Origin: Arma custos
Lineage: Eukaryota > Arthropoda > Insecta > Hemiptera > Pentatomidae
Direction of reading: 5' to 3'
Assembly (NCBI GenBank): GCA_037127475.1
Contig: CM073759.1
Location: forward strand, 97,853,593-97,917,592
DNA length: 64,000 nt
The notes below the pieces were generated by a model. The model was not told where the DNA came from. It ran no database searches and saw only the letters and a program-made list of their open reading frames with translations. Positions 10,805 to 22,269 of this stretch are shown here, piece by piece. Both the position numbers and the translations under genes were made by a program. Every line of letters starts with the position of its first letter. Within the stretch, counting starts at the first letter, position 1.

Positions 10805-11000
10805 TTTGTCTTTAATTATGTACTATAATGGATTCTCCACAGTACATCCAACCCCTTCCAAATCCGCACCTGCTATAGCCCATGTGTTATTCTGATGTAT
10901 AACCTATATTACTGTAAAGTTTCATACAGATCCGTTCTGTAGTTTTTGCGTGAAAGAGAGACAAACATACAAACTTTCGCATTTATAATATTAGTAAGAT
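10805..11000 (+). mobile_element. RTE-type SINE/LINE 3' tail, copy 2 (truncated)
   Basis: Homologous to positions 10510-10726 of the preceding copy, from tttaattatgtactataatg to the terminal tttataatattagtaagatt. About 80 bp of unrelated sequence separate the two. The tandem arrangement suggests one inserted in the tail of the other or a local duplication. Confidence 0.65.
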
Positions 11001-11384
11001 TAATCTAAAAAGAAAATTATCATTGGAGGTAGTTCGCAATAGGTTTCATTGATTCTTTTTCGGTTGTTAATTTAATTTTATTAATCAATTGAATGTAATT
11101 AAAAGATGCTTGTAAATACATGTAATGTTATTCAAAGGGACTTCATTATTATTATTAAATAACTATCAACTATAACGGGACTTGAAACCGACTTATAATT
11201 AATTATTCCTTTCAATTTCTTATTTTCATCTTGTTGAAAATGAAATTTAAATTATGATTGCATAATTATGTCATCATAAATCAATAAAATACAGCTATTT
11301 ATCCTTTACTCCAAGCGATTATCGCAAAATAATATAGATATCACTAGCCCCACACTTATCTGCTTCAGGAGGATAAACCTTTTC

Positions 11385-11785
11385 GGATCGTTATAAGAAA
11401 TCTACACCATACAACTTAACTATGAGACATACAACATCGGGCTTGAAGAACATGGGTAATAAGTAAAAAATGTTACTTATGCACACCATCCAAGTTTGAA
11501 AATACCACCATCTATGTTTTTCAGAGATTTAAAAAACAAAATATATTTAAACTAGAATTTTTGGTTTACACAAAAATCAAAATTGTGGAACCATATATGA
11601 AAAAAGAACAACCGCAATGTCAAAGGTGTCAGGCTTACGGCCACACAGGAAGTTACTATAGTCTTCTTGCCAATTGTGTCCGACGCGCAGGACCACATCT
11701 TACAACTGACTGTACGAAGACAAAAGAAACTACGGCCACTTGCCCTAATTGCAACGGTGCTCACCCAGAAAATTACAAAGGATGA
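11385..11785 (+). pseudogene. Jockey-like ORF1 (gag) with CCHC zinc knuckles
   Basis: Upstream frames give RIVIRNLHHTT, and the open segment gives PYMKKEQPQCQRCQAYGHT and a second knuckle ending TTDC, then ATCPNCNGAHPENYKG. The C-x2-C-x4-H spacing and the CxxCNGxHPxNYKG end are diagnostic of Jockey-group ORF1 nucleocapsids that bind element RNA. In knuckle 1 the fourth Cys is Tyr, and internal Cys residues are displaced (CVRRAG), so metal binding would be impaired. The 5' half contains stops. Confidence 0.75.
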
Positions 11786-12138
11786 TGAGTTTTTAAAACT
11801 TCAAAAAATCATCGTAGTAAAAAATCAACAACTATAGCAACAACCGAAATGGTATCCTTAACAAATGAACAAAAAAAATCAGATCTAAATTCAGTTGAGC
11901 AATTTTCTTCGTCGGAGTGAACTGGACAATCAGCTACAAAGGTAGCAGGGTGTTATTCTTTCACTCTTTCTTCTTACCCATCTTCTTTATCTTTTGATAT
12001 TTCTTCGATTATAAAATCTTCTATTCAATCTTTGCTGTCTGAGCACAAATCCTGTTTATCTGTTTTTCTTGAACATCTCGCTAAATTAATTTCCTCTGTC
12101 ATTCCGAATCCTAATTATTGGTAAAACTCTATTACTTA

Positions 12139-12660
12139 TTCTTAAAATACTCCTTTGGAACTCCAATGGACTGCTCCATCGAATGTACGAACTAGAAACT
12201 TGCCTAAAAGAACACGACATAAACATAGCACTTGTAACTGAAACTCATTTAACAGACAAACAAATATTTGAAATTCATGGATACGAAGTACGTTGAAAAG
12301 ACTATTGGCCCATGGAGCTACTTCAATCGTTGTAGACAAATCGTTGAGTCATCACTTTGTTCCTTCCATTTCTACAAATACAATGCAGCACACCACTATT
12401 TGCTTAAATTCTCCAGAATATCAGCTAACAATCTCATCAGTTTATATTGCTCCGAACAAAGTTATTTCTATTATTGAAATGAAAAATGAATCAGTTTTCA
12501 ACTATTTCAACCATTCATAGCTGGTGGAGACGTTAATGCTGAGAGTATTAGATGAGGTTCTCGTAATTCAAATGCTCGCGGGATACACTATTTCCTCTTC
12601 TGAACCTACTTCATGGCCTACAGCAATATCAAAGTCACCTTCTTTGTTATGAACTTCTTG
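12139..12660 (+). pseudogene. Jockey-like LINE endonuclease domain
   Basis: Across frames one reads LLWNSNGL, HDINIALVTETHLT and SLSHHFVPSISTNTMQHTTI followed by SSVYIAPNK. These are the opening N-x-N-G motif, the catalytic Glu in VTETHL, and the core strand before the YxPP block of AP-like LINE endonucleases. A frameshift lies near 12290. The catalytic Asp/His blocks that should follow are not readable. Confidence 0.72.
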
Positions 12661-13079
12661 TCACTTAAACATTTCAATGTTTCCACTCTTTCTGGTCTCT
12701 CTTCAGCTCATAGCCCAGCTTTTCTCGAGCTATCAAATCACTCATTTACAAAACCTGCACCCTGACATTAATGGCTCTATAAACTGTAATAAGTTCAAAA
12801 ATTAATCAAACAACAAAATTATGCTGAATACTAACATACCTACAGCCGTCAACCTGGCCAATGCTGTGGACTGAATGTATTCAAAACGCACTTTGGCATG
12901 CCACAACACCAAAGACGAAATTATCAAAACCTGATTCCTAACTACCTGAATCTTTGTGGCAATGAACAAGATATCCTTCATACAAAATATAATTCAACAA
13001 ACTAACCCGTAAAACTTCAACAAGAACTATCACAATTTAAAAACAACAGTTACAAAGCCAGCTTAAATTCTATAAACAA

Positions 13080-14485
13080 CAGAGAAAAATCTGTGAAGAC
13101 AGCTACAACGAGTATACTAAAGCAACAGGTGGTTCTATATCCCCTTAGACGTACAGAAAACACTTGGGTGAGCGAAGAAAAAGCTAACGAATTTGCAAAA
13201 CATCTTGCTCAAATATTTAAGGCAAATGAAGTTCAGGATAAAACTCTCACTGACAAAATAGATGGCGACTTGACAAGAGCACTACCCTTATCACCGGCAT
13301 TTCATCCAAAGTACTGAATAAAATGCCAAACCAAAAAGCTCATCACTCCCTTCATCCTTCGCCACTTACCTTAGAAAGCTTTTCTTTTTCTTATTAAGCT
13401 CTCCTCCCTATAATGGCTAAATTATCTGAAAAACATATTCTTAATCGCCCCAGTATCCTCGAAAATAGGGGAGTAATACCGAACCACCAATTTGGCTTTC
13501 GTTCTTATCACTCCATTGTACAACAGTGTCATTGTCGTGGATGCAATATCTATCGCTTTTGAGAAAAAATAATATTGCTCTGCGATTTTTTTGACATTGA
13601 GCATTTGATAGTGTCTGGCACAATGGTCTTCTCTGGAAAAATAAAACCTCTCTTGCCTCTTTCTTACTTTTTAATTCTACAATGTTATTTCCAAGATAGA
13701 TTCTTCTGTTCTTCTGCTGGCTCTTCGATTTCCTCATTCTTTCCTCAATACAGGGATCATAGGTACAAGGGTGACAGCGTTTTAAGCCCTATTCTCTATT
13801 CCATTTACACCTCTGATATTCAGGAGCACCCATGCTGGTCCATCTATACCTTCGCTGACGATATAGTCATTATTTCTTCTCACAGTGACCCGAACCTAGC
13901 ATCTGTAGCTCTTCAGAATCATTTATTTGATTTAGGTGTTTCTATAAATGGCAAATCGGAATAAACGCCTCAGAATCGAGCCCTGTAAGCTTTTCTCTTC
14001 GCAAAGCTTCGTGTCCAGCAGTCAAAATTCACAACGAGGAAAGAACCTTCCAAAAACTGTGTACGTCATCTCGGACTATGTATATATACTTGGACAAAAG
14101 GCTTACAAGGAACGTAGATACAAAATTAAATAGACAAGAACTGACAAGAAGCTACAAACAACTATCACATCTTTTGGACTACAGTTCTTCACCTGACTTA
14201 CGAAACAAACGACTTATCTATAACAGAATACTAAAACCTGTTTGGACATATGAAGCAGAACTTCGAGGTTCAGCAGAACTAGTCTACATACACAAGATAA
14301 AAACAACAAAGTTCAAAATCTTCAGAAAAATTGTTAAAATGGTATATTCCGAATCACACCGTACACGACGTGAACATTCCCACTATGAATCATATATTCA
14401 TACCAAATACATAATATTCCACTCATCCACACAAAATAACCCAAATCCACTCGTTCTTCTGCTTTCCTACTCCCTGTTACCTTGA
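13080..14485 (+). pseudogene. Jockey-like LINE reverse transcriptase, badly broken
   Basis: Readable blocks, in order: PLRRTENTW and EEKANEFAKHLAQIFKANE (pre-RT linker, 13136-13235), HQFGFRSYHS (about 13483), QGSVLSPILYSIYTSDIQ (13770-13820; motif B), YTFADDIVIISSHSD (13845-13890; FADD at 13851-13862), YLDKRLTRNVDTKL and NKRLIYNRILKPVWTYEAEL (14080-14265). Motif A is unreadable. The FADD form retains both catalytic aspartates. At least four frame changes are needed, so it is dead. Confidence 0.8.
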
Positions 14486-14639
14486 CTTGATAGGAAAAGA
14501 TTAAAAAAACATTGGCTAAGAAACCTGTACAACTATAGATATTTCCATTCCAAAACTCGATGTTCCTGTAGAAAAGCAATGAGAATAACACTTGGATCAA
14601 ATCTACTGGATGCGCAATTGCTGAGGTGCATATGAAAAT

Positions 14640-15087
14640 TAAATATTAAAAAAATAAAATAAATAATAAAAGATTGTTTATTTTTTTGTGAGGCTCAAAA
14701 GTTAATTGTTGTAAATGCTGATACTAAATACATGTTATTGATATACCAGCCTTTTAGTCTTTTTCTCTCTTTTCGTTTTGTGTTAGAGCCGGATATCGCT
14801 GATGCGACGCTCGGAATAGGTTGCCAAGAAGGACCCCTTCAATGGTTTGCTAAGCGCCTCTTTTCCCAATAATGTTCCCAATACCTCTTCTCCAAGAATA
14901 TTTTGTCGGGTTTGCTCATGCCATATTCCTTTTATATTCTGTCAGTGTATTCAGCTTGTTTTTCTTCATCGAGAAGCCTAAATGAGGTATGAAGCCGGAC
15001 AAACGAGGAAACTGAACTTAAGGAAGTTTAGTAAATGACTCATTGAGTGTTTGCCATTGTGAAATGAATTTACTTTACTTTTTATAA
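14640..15087. other. LINE tail and unidentified spacer
   Basis: A/T-rich to 14670, then a T-rich stretch, then a higher-GC block 14785-15010 with no motif I recognise. Confidence 0.35.
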
Positions 15088-15089
15088 TA

Positions 15090-15466
15090 TTGGGTTTTCC
15101 GAAAAGTAATGCAGGATTTTAGTGTTTTCTTTAAAAACATCTCCAAATAGTAAACTATTTATGTTTGTTGGGCATTAGAATTTTACAAATGTAAAATTAA
15201 TCAAGTAAACTAATTAATCTTCATTAAAAAAAAAATGTTCCATTAGCTCTTTAACATTTTGGCAAATAGAAATAATTCAGTCTGTACCAAGAGGTCAAAA
15301 CGTTATTTTAAAATAATTTTGTGTGATGAGTAAACTCCGCTGGACCCGAGCGCAAACGGCTAGAAATATCAACGACGTCTGGGTCAATGGCAATATATGT
15401 GAGCCCAACTGAAAAGGGTATTTTGAATAAAACATAAAATACTGAATAATTTTCTGGACAACCCAA
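15090..15466. mobile_element. Mariner-like MITE
   Basis: A 377-bp unit opens TTGGGTTTTCCGAAAAGTAA and closes with the complement of TTGGGTTGTCCAGAAAATTA: terminal inverted repeats of about 25 bp with a few mismatches. The left flank is TA (15088-15089); the right is TG then TA, so the TA duplication is intact on one side only. The TTGGGTTGTCCGxAAAGT terminus is typical of mariner elements. No transposase motifs are readable, so it is a non-autonomous or deleted copy. Confidence 0.65.
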
Positions 15467-15647
15467 TGTAATATGTAAATAACAATATGATATATAATAA
15501 AAGTTTCAATAACTATAGATTACATTTAATAAGACGAAGTTATTATTCTCCTCGATCTTTATTTTTTTCTTTCTTCTCAATTCATATATTATTACAACCG
15601 TCCTTTCGGGATATTATTCAACGATCTATGCAAAAAAGCCAAGGATA

Positions 15648-15890
15648 TAAGGCCATTATTTATGACTTTATTCGTAACAAATTAAGGAGCATAATGGATT
15701 TTGGATTGTAAGGATTGGATACAGGAGGAATTCAATTCCTTCGTGGAGTCTCAAAAGTCTACACAGTAAGTCCAAATAGGTCTTATAACAGTCATGTGTA
15801 TGAGTCTTTGGTAATTAATTGGAAAATTAGAGCGTTTGTCTAGTATGTGTTGAAGTACCCTGAAACGGCGAGATATTACCTATTTAAGAA
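15648..15890 (-). pseudogene. Jockey-like LINE RT C-terminal fragment (family J copy 3)
   Basis: Minus-strand frames give LQHILDKRSNFPINYQRLIH, IRPIWTYCVDF, IQSLQSKIHYAP and FVTNKVI. Same order and family as 1278-1739. Stops and shifts are present throughout. It lies 66 bp from solo LTR copy 2. Confidence 0.7.
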
Positions 15891-15956
15891 TAACTATTTT
15901 GACTTATGCTATAATACTTCTAGTTATGAATGTCCTCGGTGAAGTTTTTATATTAT

Positions 15957-16628
15957 TGTTACGGTGACAAAGAGGAAGACGGAAACAAGGGATTAACGTC
16001 TTAAGTCGTCGGCGGGAGAAGTTAAGATTGGATTAGAACCTTCTCGAACATTGTAGAAGCGCCTTTGCTTTGTCGGCAGAGATTAAGAAGGTTCCAGAAC
16101 AGTCTCCCCCTACTTCCGTGTTATAGAATGTTCGGCCTTGCCTATTTAATTACCTTCCTCGCCTCGAGCGAGGCAGTCTGAGAATAGACCAGGGACTGTG
16201 ATGACCTTTAATAAGTGAGTTTCAGTGTGATAAACTATTCAGTGTTGAACTGGCCAGTGCAATAAGGGTATCAGTGGACTGTGACAGTCTTGTGAGCGTA
16301 ATAAACCGTTTCTGTTTATTACTGTGTGTCAGTTTGTGATATTTGGAGAATCTTACGGTGGTAATTAGTTGATTAGTAGTTGTAATTTTATGGTATTCGT
16401 ACAAATTTATGTTCATAGTTAAGCTATTTAGTATGAGTAATATCTTATGTTATTGTAATAATTAAATAGGAGTTAGGCCTAGATAATAAATATTTAAAAT
16501 ATTGTAATTGTAAATTTATATCAGTTTAATAATTTAATTGTATTCTTTATGTCACATTGTTAATAAATATTAGTATCTTTAATTAAGGAATAGTTTAATT
16601 CCTTTTTAATACCCAGTAGCCCGTAACA
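15957..16628 (+). mobile_element. Solo LTR, Gypsy-like (LTR copy 2)
   Basis: A 672-bp relative of 6141-6835, beginning TGTTACGG and ending AGCCCGTAACA. The direct flanks are TTAT on both sides (15953-15956 and 16629-16632), a perfect 4-bp target duplication. Alignment by eye to copy 1 is continuous with small indels and substitutions in the 5' third. Shared landmarks: gaatgttcggccttgcctan, ttctgttt.ttactgtgtgtc, taataaatattagtatcttt. Confidence 0.88.
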
Positions 16629-17726
16629 TTATGTAGGGATATAGAATGTATTTTAATTCAGCCTACCGTTATTCACTAACCCTGATACTCTTTTTTTTCC
16701 CAAGTTTTATTATTATACCACCAATTAAGATGCCTTCTGATTGCACGCTTTAATTTTGGAATGTCTAAACTATGATGGACCAATTATTGCGAAGCCCATA
16801 GATTTCTATCAGTCAGTAAAGTATAATTGGTTAAGGATACATAAGATCATAAACTCCCAATTGTGTTATAAATCCCTAGATTTTGATTGATGAAGACTCA
16901 TATGAAATTTCGGGGTTGTTGGATTATCACTGATTATACGAATTATTTCGACCAACGAACTCTTTCTAGTAACATTGAACAAGTAGGGACATTCGTTTCG
17001 TTGCGGGTTAGCCTAAAAAGCCCGCTAAAGGAGTTGTCCTCCAGAAGTGCCTCGATCCTGAAGGATGTGATAGATAAATCAATATAACTGTGATAAAGGC
17101 TAGCCATTGGTCATGCCACTTTTTCCACGCCGCGGCGTAAAACATTTTTTTCCGTTCAGCACGCGAGCGACATGCACCTCAACACGCCATCACTTCCCAT
17201 GAAAAAATTTTCTTTGTAATAGCCTATCTAATTGTGTAGGTTATTTTTTTTCTTATAATTCCCTAAATTTTTTTTCTTTTTTGTGCTTAATTTAATTTTT
17301 ATCTCTGAAATATCAAGAAATTCAGGAGAGAGGAAACAATTCTTTTGTCCTTTCTGAGGGGACTAGATATAATACTAATACTTACTGTAATTATACAAGA
17401 AACATGAACCGACATTTACGTACGGCGATGGGAATTATATTTAGGTCCATAATTTTAGGTATTAATTTTTTCGGTATCAGTTCCGCAGGTTGTCGCTTCG
17501 AGTTATGTAACAAGATTTAACTTTTCATTAATTTTATTTTTAATGTTCCCGAAAATAAGAATATCCGTAGGTCTATTAAGAGTGTAATTATTTAAGAAGT
17601 TTAATTTACGTTATTTATTAAACCTGTTACCCTTTTCCACCTTGTTTTATTATTCTTCTAACAACTACGATTTCATCTTATTCATGCTTTAATTTTGGAA
17701 TGCCTTGGAATGAATAAATATATATA
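16629..17726. other. Intergenic with dispersed repeats, no gene recognised
   Basis: The block tgctttaattttggaatgtc at about 16746 recurs at about 17685. The segment ggtatcagttccgcaggttg near 17474 recurs near 44315. A 66-codon plus ORF (16887-17087) has no motif I know. GC-rich bases 17110-17190 are unidentified. Confidence 0.35.
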
Positions 17727-17850
17727 GTATCCATACTAGAGGAAGACCAAAGAAACGGAGGATAGAAGGTCCTGAGGAAAGTATGCACGGCACCAATAAA
17801 TTATTGGTTGAAAGAAACCTCAACCTAAGGAACTCCTGAGAAGGGAAAAA
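17727..17850 (+). pseudogene. LINE C-terminal tail fragment
   Basis: Frame gives RGRPKKRRIEGPEESMHGTN, matching the GRPKKRWxxxxxEDM tail that ends many LINE RT proteins. Only about 40 codons remain; clade not assigned. Confidence 0.45.
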
Positions 17851-17889
17851 TATATATATATATTTTTTATTTATGGTTCTTTTTTAATT

Positions 17890-18060
17890 ATTTAAATATT
17901 TTTTTTTTTTTAATTTTGAAGAGAAAATATTATGTCTTGGCCGGGATTCGAACCAATATATATATATTCTTAGGTTGGGGTGACAACGAAGCACACCGCG
18001 TCTACGTCAGCGAAGCGATGACACCCACCGACAAGCATCTCTACTAGCCAGCTAGGCAGA
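17890..18060 (-). mobile_element. tRNA-like SINE fragment (family S2)
   Basis: The minus strand contains ggttcgaatcccggccaa, a consensus pol III B box and T-arm (17938-17955), followed by a motif agacataatattttctcttc and an A-rich run (T-run at 17901-17912 on plus). The same B box plus aga(a/t)..(a)ttttctctt tail is found in both arms of the foldback insertion at 25073-25224. The A box is not clear because a (TA)n expansion interrupts the region. Confidence 0.4.
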
Positions 18061-18450
18061 AGCAGGTATCTGCAAAAATCATATACGCCTGGTTCAGTGG
18101 GGGTAGAGTAAATTTTAGACAATTAGCCGGTAACCCGGCAGTGACCATAAGTAAGCCCAGTGACCTAAGCGTGTTCAGCTCAACTTCGTATAATAGTCAC
18201 CACAACATTTTACTTTTATTTTTTTGTATCGTACTTTTTACTTTCATACTTATTTTATATTTATATTTTCATTTAGGTACAGAAAACATGCTATTATATT
18301 TCAAACTTAGTTTTTATCTATGTAGTTTCCTTCATTTTAACAACAGTTATTCATTGTTACTTATTTGTTTTTGTTTTTTCGTAATGTAAGGATAGAGATA
18401 GTTGGGGTTGCAGTCAATTAAAACACCATAATAAGTGCATACTTATTGTG

Positions 18451-18485
18451 TGCCGACGTTTCGACCTAGGTCATCTTCAGCGTTG
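18451..18485 (-). ncRNA. Hammerhead-like ribozyme motif 1 (Penelope-type)
   Basis: Minus strand reads CTGAAGA (18474-18480), T, then stem GACC-TA-GGTC, GAAA, CGTC, GGC. This has the CUGANGA and GAAA core of a hammerhead with stem II between. Stem III could form only between two copies through the palindrome ACGT, and stem I is poor here. One extra base separates CUGANGA from stem II. It lies about 1.25 kb downstream, on the same strand, of a Penelope-type endonuclease remnant. Confidence 0.45.
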
Positions 18486-18489
18486 TGAG

Positions 18490-19729
18490 CAAAAACAGAC
18501 AAAACAAAATAACTATAATATTACATTACAGTACCAAGAAAATGATAATATAATAATGTAGAGTAACAGAAAAATTGAATAAAATAGTGAAGGAATAATA
18601 TGAATAAAAACTATCTAAGAATAAATGTACAGAAAGGTGATAATGCAAATAAAATACAAAGAGAAAAAAAAAAAGAAAAATTGGTAAACAGAATGAAAAA
18701 TTAAATACAAAATGAAAAAATATAGACGTAACAAGAGATATATACAAGTATATAAACCTAGTTTAATACAGATAAAATATAGCATGTATAATAATAGACT
18801 TCTAGAGAGTTAACATAAGAAAACTGAAAGAAATTTGTAACAAAATGTGATGCCAAATAATATGGAAGCAAATTTAATTATTATGTAGAAAGCAAAGCAA
18901 ACGATAAAAAGTATCGTGAATGAAAAGTAGAAAAGTAAAATATAAATAGAAAATAGAAAATATAAGTAAGGGAAGCTAATTATATAACTGTATACATTTA
19001 GAATGAAGTTGTATTAATATAAAACATGATGTGAATATAACAGAAACGTATAGAAAATAGGTATAGAAATTCAGTAGAGAATGGAGATTAAATGTAAAAA
19101 TATGAGGCTAAATAATAATGAACCCTATGATATTAACATTAATAATAATAATAATAATAATTAAATGCCAAAAGATGATGTGAGAAACAGGTGCGAAGAA
19201 CGGTGAAGGTGGATAGGATGGAGATAAGATAAAGTATTAAAATGTGTACTATCCAAACATACCGAGCAGCTGCGAGGAAGGGCATCTGCCAACTGAAATA
19301 CTTTACAAATGAATCGGAAGCGCTAACTGCGATCTCTGACGGCCAAAAAGATAACTAAGAAAGAGAGATTGGGAAAATGAATAATAGAACAATGAGTATA
19401 AGTGACTCGTTAATAATGTAAAATACGTAAAAAAAAATTAAAGACAAGGGGAAGAAAGTAAACCAAGAGAAATAATGACTAAATTAATGGGAAATGGTGG
19501 AGAGATAAAAAATAAAACATAAGTCAATGGTCAAAATTTGTATATATAGGCGAGATAATAGGAGAACAATATGATAATAGATATAGAAATAAAATATGAT
19601 ATATAGATAATATGATAATGGAAAATGGGTGATCAATGTGTATTATAGGAGATGATATATAGACATGTAAGAATTCTAGAATAATTTAAGAATTTAAGTT
19701 TATTTAAGTAAATTAAAAATTTGGGAGTA
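18490..19729 (-). other. Purine-rich presumed Penelope-like 3' region
   Basis: About 1.2 kb of A/G-rich plus-strand sequence without conserved ORFs, bounded by a GIY-YIG remnant and a hammerhead-like motif in the same (minus) orientation. Contains a (TAA)7 microsatellite at about 19138-19162. Inferred to be non-coding 3' sequence of one Penelope-like element. Confidence 0.35.
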
Positions 19730-19886
19730 GGTTCAGGTCTTGAGATTAACAGTGAAGGAATCTAAATCGATGTGGATGGTTTCCGAGACTTGGGACCAGA
19801 AGCTAGGATAGACGTATTTTCGAAGTCGAAAATGTGGTTAAAAGATAGGGCGTGTTCGGAGAGTTTTGAAGCGGTTAGGTTATGGG
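19730..19886 (-). pseudogene. Penelope-like GIY-YIG endonuclease C-terminal fragment
   Basis: Minus strand encodes ASKLSEHALSFNHIFDFENT followed by SILASGPKSRKPS and, after a TAG, IPSLLISRPEP. The S-x-L-x-EHAL...H-x-FDFENTxIL pattern, followed by an Arg/Lys and an S/E-L-x-I segment, matches the C-terminal half of the GIY-YIG endonuclease of Penelope-like elements, in which the Glu near the end is catalytic; here that position is interrupted by the stop. The GIY and YIG motifs themselves are not present. No RT was found. Confidence 0.55.
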
Positions 19887-20109
19887 AGGAAATGGAGTAT
19901 TGGTGTTTTTTTTTTCATATTTCTCTAAAAGTTTAATTTTTATTTCTTTCACAACTATCATCGCATCATTCATTCATTTCATTCACCATTTATTTAATTC
20001 TAAATATGAAAACTATTTGAAAAGTTTGCATTCTTTATTTCTCAGTCCGTATTACATTTTCCTGACTTTTCTTTCCCCACATCCTCAGTAATGACTGTAT
20101 TCTGAACTG

Positions 20110-20452
20110 TTGTCACGTTAATGCACAATCCCTTATTGCACACTTTTATGAGTTTCAGAAATATGTCCTAGATACTTTTTGCCATATCATGGCTGTCTCC
20201 GAAGCCTGGATCAAACCTTTCTTTCCTTCTATCCAAGTATCCCTTCCTAAGTATTCTCTCATACGTCACGACAGATCTGACCGCATGGAAGGTGGCGTTG
20301 GTATATATATCCACGAAAGTCTTAAAGCTAAAATCCTCCTTCAATTTCCTACTCCTAGCTTTCCTCACCTAGAATACATATTTGCTGAAATCTCAACATT
20401 ATCCTCTCCTCTTCCATATGCCGTAGTGTGCCGACCTCCTCATGTTCAAATT
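20110..20452 (+). pseudogene. LINE endonuclease N-terminal fragment
   Basis: The frame reads NCCHVNAQSLIAHFYEFQKY (about 20107), IMAVSEAWIKPFFPS, YSLIRHDRSDRMEGGVGIYI and PLPYAVVCRPPH. This is the N-terminal half of an AP-like LINE endonuclease: the N-A-x-S-L block, the catalytic Glu in SExW(L/I)KP, the RxDRxxxxGGVGIYI block and the YRPPH block (here CRPPH). The EN ends abruptly at about 20450 and no RT follows, so it is truncated at both ends. It is open from 20189 to 20629, though the last 60 codons are not EN-like. Confidence 0.78.
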
Positions 20453-20629
20453 TTTTATATACACTATTGTTCAATAAAAACTGCGTGTACTTCTAAAATA
20501 GGATATGATGATGTTATTATATGTATTTTTGTCCGTTTGAAAAATGGATCTCGAAATCCCCCATACAGATTTTGTACAAATTTTAAAGTAAGGGTTCTGG
20601 GACTTCTGAAATCGAATCGAAACCATTGA

Positions 20630-21320
20630 CAGATTAATGAGAAAAAAAAAAATGATATAAACCAGGCAAAAAGACTTATATTAAACAGAAAAAATATTGT
20701 AAGAAAATAGTGATTTCTATCTTAATATTCCCTGAACTTTTTTTTTTAAAGTTATGAAAATTATGAGGAATGACAAAAAATACTGGAGTTAAACCACTTC
20801 CTATTTATTTATTTTTATTTACGATTTTACCACCGTTAGATTGTGCATCTATTTTCTGCCGCTTCCTACTATGATACACCTTGACTGAAACCTTGACTAA
20901 TTAGATGAGCTCGGAGAAGAAGCGATGTTTGCCTAAAGGAGGAAGAGTGGACCGTTAGCTAGCGCTCTGCTCTAAATTCCCCTTCAAATGGGGCAGCTTG
21001 CAACCTACGCTAAACCTCACCATCTCCGTTATTTCAAGTCTTCTGCTTTCCTACCATCCTCTACTATATCTTCCGTATCCTTATCTTCTTGGAATTCGAT
21101 CGTATACAGTTATAGACATCACCAATGATAGTCGCAGCAAGGCGTGATGTATTGAAAGAGTGTTTTCATTTATATGAAAATTATGCCTGTTTAGAAGTAT
21201 TCATCATTAATCTATTTGTTACTTAAATAATAACACTTTTTAAATTAAAGTTACTAAAGGTAGCAGATGGATTGGAATAATAATTAGTAATGAAAAAGGG
21301 AAGAAAAAAAAATTGTAATG
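20630..21320. other. Intergenic, nothing recognised
   Basis: AT-rich except 20900-21110, which is richer in GC and unidentified. No ORF with known motifs. Confidence 0.35.
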
Positions 21321-21532
21321 AATATAGTCCAGGTTGAGGTCAGAGAAATAATTTCTTAAGTAGGGTTTAATAATTTATTTGGAATCCGAAGTTTCGATCT
21401 GTATTGCAGATCTTCTTCAGAGTTTGTATTGAATCCCCTCTATAAGCCCTGAAGGAGACCTGCAATATGGGTCGAAATGTTGGTTTCCATAAATAATTCA
21501 ACCATATTTAAGAAATTTTCCACTGGCTACCA
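21321..21532. repeat. Inverted pair of Penelope-type termini with hammerhead-like motifs 2 and 3
   Basis: Two copies of the same terminus face each other. Left copy, minus strand (21385-21425): CTGAAGA, A, stem GATCTG-CAATA-CAGATC (perfect 6 bp), GAAA, CTTCGG. Right copy, plus strand (21446-21483): GCC, CTGAAGG, AGACC...GGGTC, GAAA, TGTTGGT. Outside them, gtccaggttgaggtc at left and its diverged complement at right. The left core is intact at CUGANGA and GAAA; the right has A9 changed to G. Confidence 0.5.
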
Positions 21533-22269
21533 ACTTTTTTCTTATTCATGTATATGTGCTCATTTAATATTATTCAAGAAAAAATATGACTAAATAAAAA
21601 CAATTTTGTATCGGAATTTGAGGCCAGACCTCAAACCTATAAAACAATGATAAAAACTGCAAGGAAATTTAAAGTAAAACGTTAAATCCGTTTTTAGTTT
21701 TGAATTTTGTGACATGTTTTTTTTTTTTTAATAAAACCTACTTACTAATTTTCATTTTTCTCCAAGAAAGTCCTGAAGAATAAATTCAACTTTCACAAAA
21801 TCTAATAATATCTGTTAAGAAGTTTAAATACTTAAATTTTTTATTTAATCATGGCATCCTTTACTGTTTTACCTCATCTAACTATTTATTAAATCAAATC
21901 TATTACATTAGACTGCATTTAGTTTCCTTGTTTATTACTAAGTTAATTTTATTATAGTTATTTTAATTTTTTTTTAATTTTTTAAAAATTCTTCCTCAAT
22001 GTTAAATGTGTTAATAATGAGTAAATTATTTTTTTTATTAAGCTATTCATTGAAATTTATAGTTGTATTAATAAATGATATGAATGATAGATAAATACTT
22101 TAGATTGCTGTTGGAAAAAGTCAAAACACAAAGCCTGAAGTTTACAAAATATAGGAAAATAACTAATCGGTTTTATTAATCCTGATATCATCTGGACTTA
22201 AATGTAAAACTCCTATAAACGAAGATCAAATCTACGACATGTCACATCAATAGTCCAAAAAGTCACATA

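Larger units (their letters stand above)
11385..14610 (+). mobile_element. Decayed near-full-span Jockey-like LINE
   Basis: A 3.2-kb plus-strand element in which gag-like ORF1 (11385-11785), endonuclease (about 12139-12650), RT (about 13320-13960) and C-terminal tail (about 14050-14480) follow in the standard Jockey order, each broken by stops and frameshifts. An A-rich stretch (aaaaaaataaaataaataat) at about 14647-14667 may be the remnant tail. No target duplication could be identified. It is the most complete LINE in the window by span but the most mutated. Confidence 0.78.

Noticed and set aside
18141..18747. Hydrophobic ORFs resembling membrane proteins
   Set aside because: Low-complexity Phe/Leu/Tyr translations of T-rich or complementary A-rich sequence with no conserved motif.
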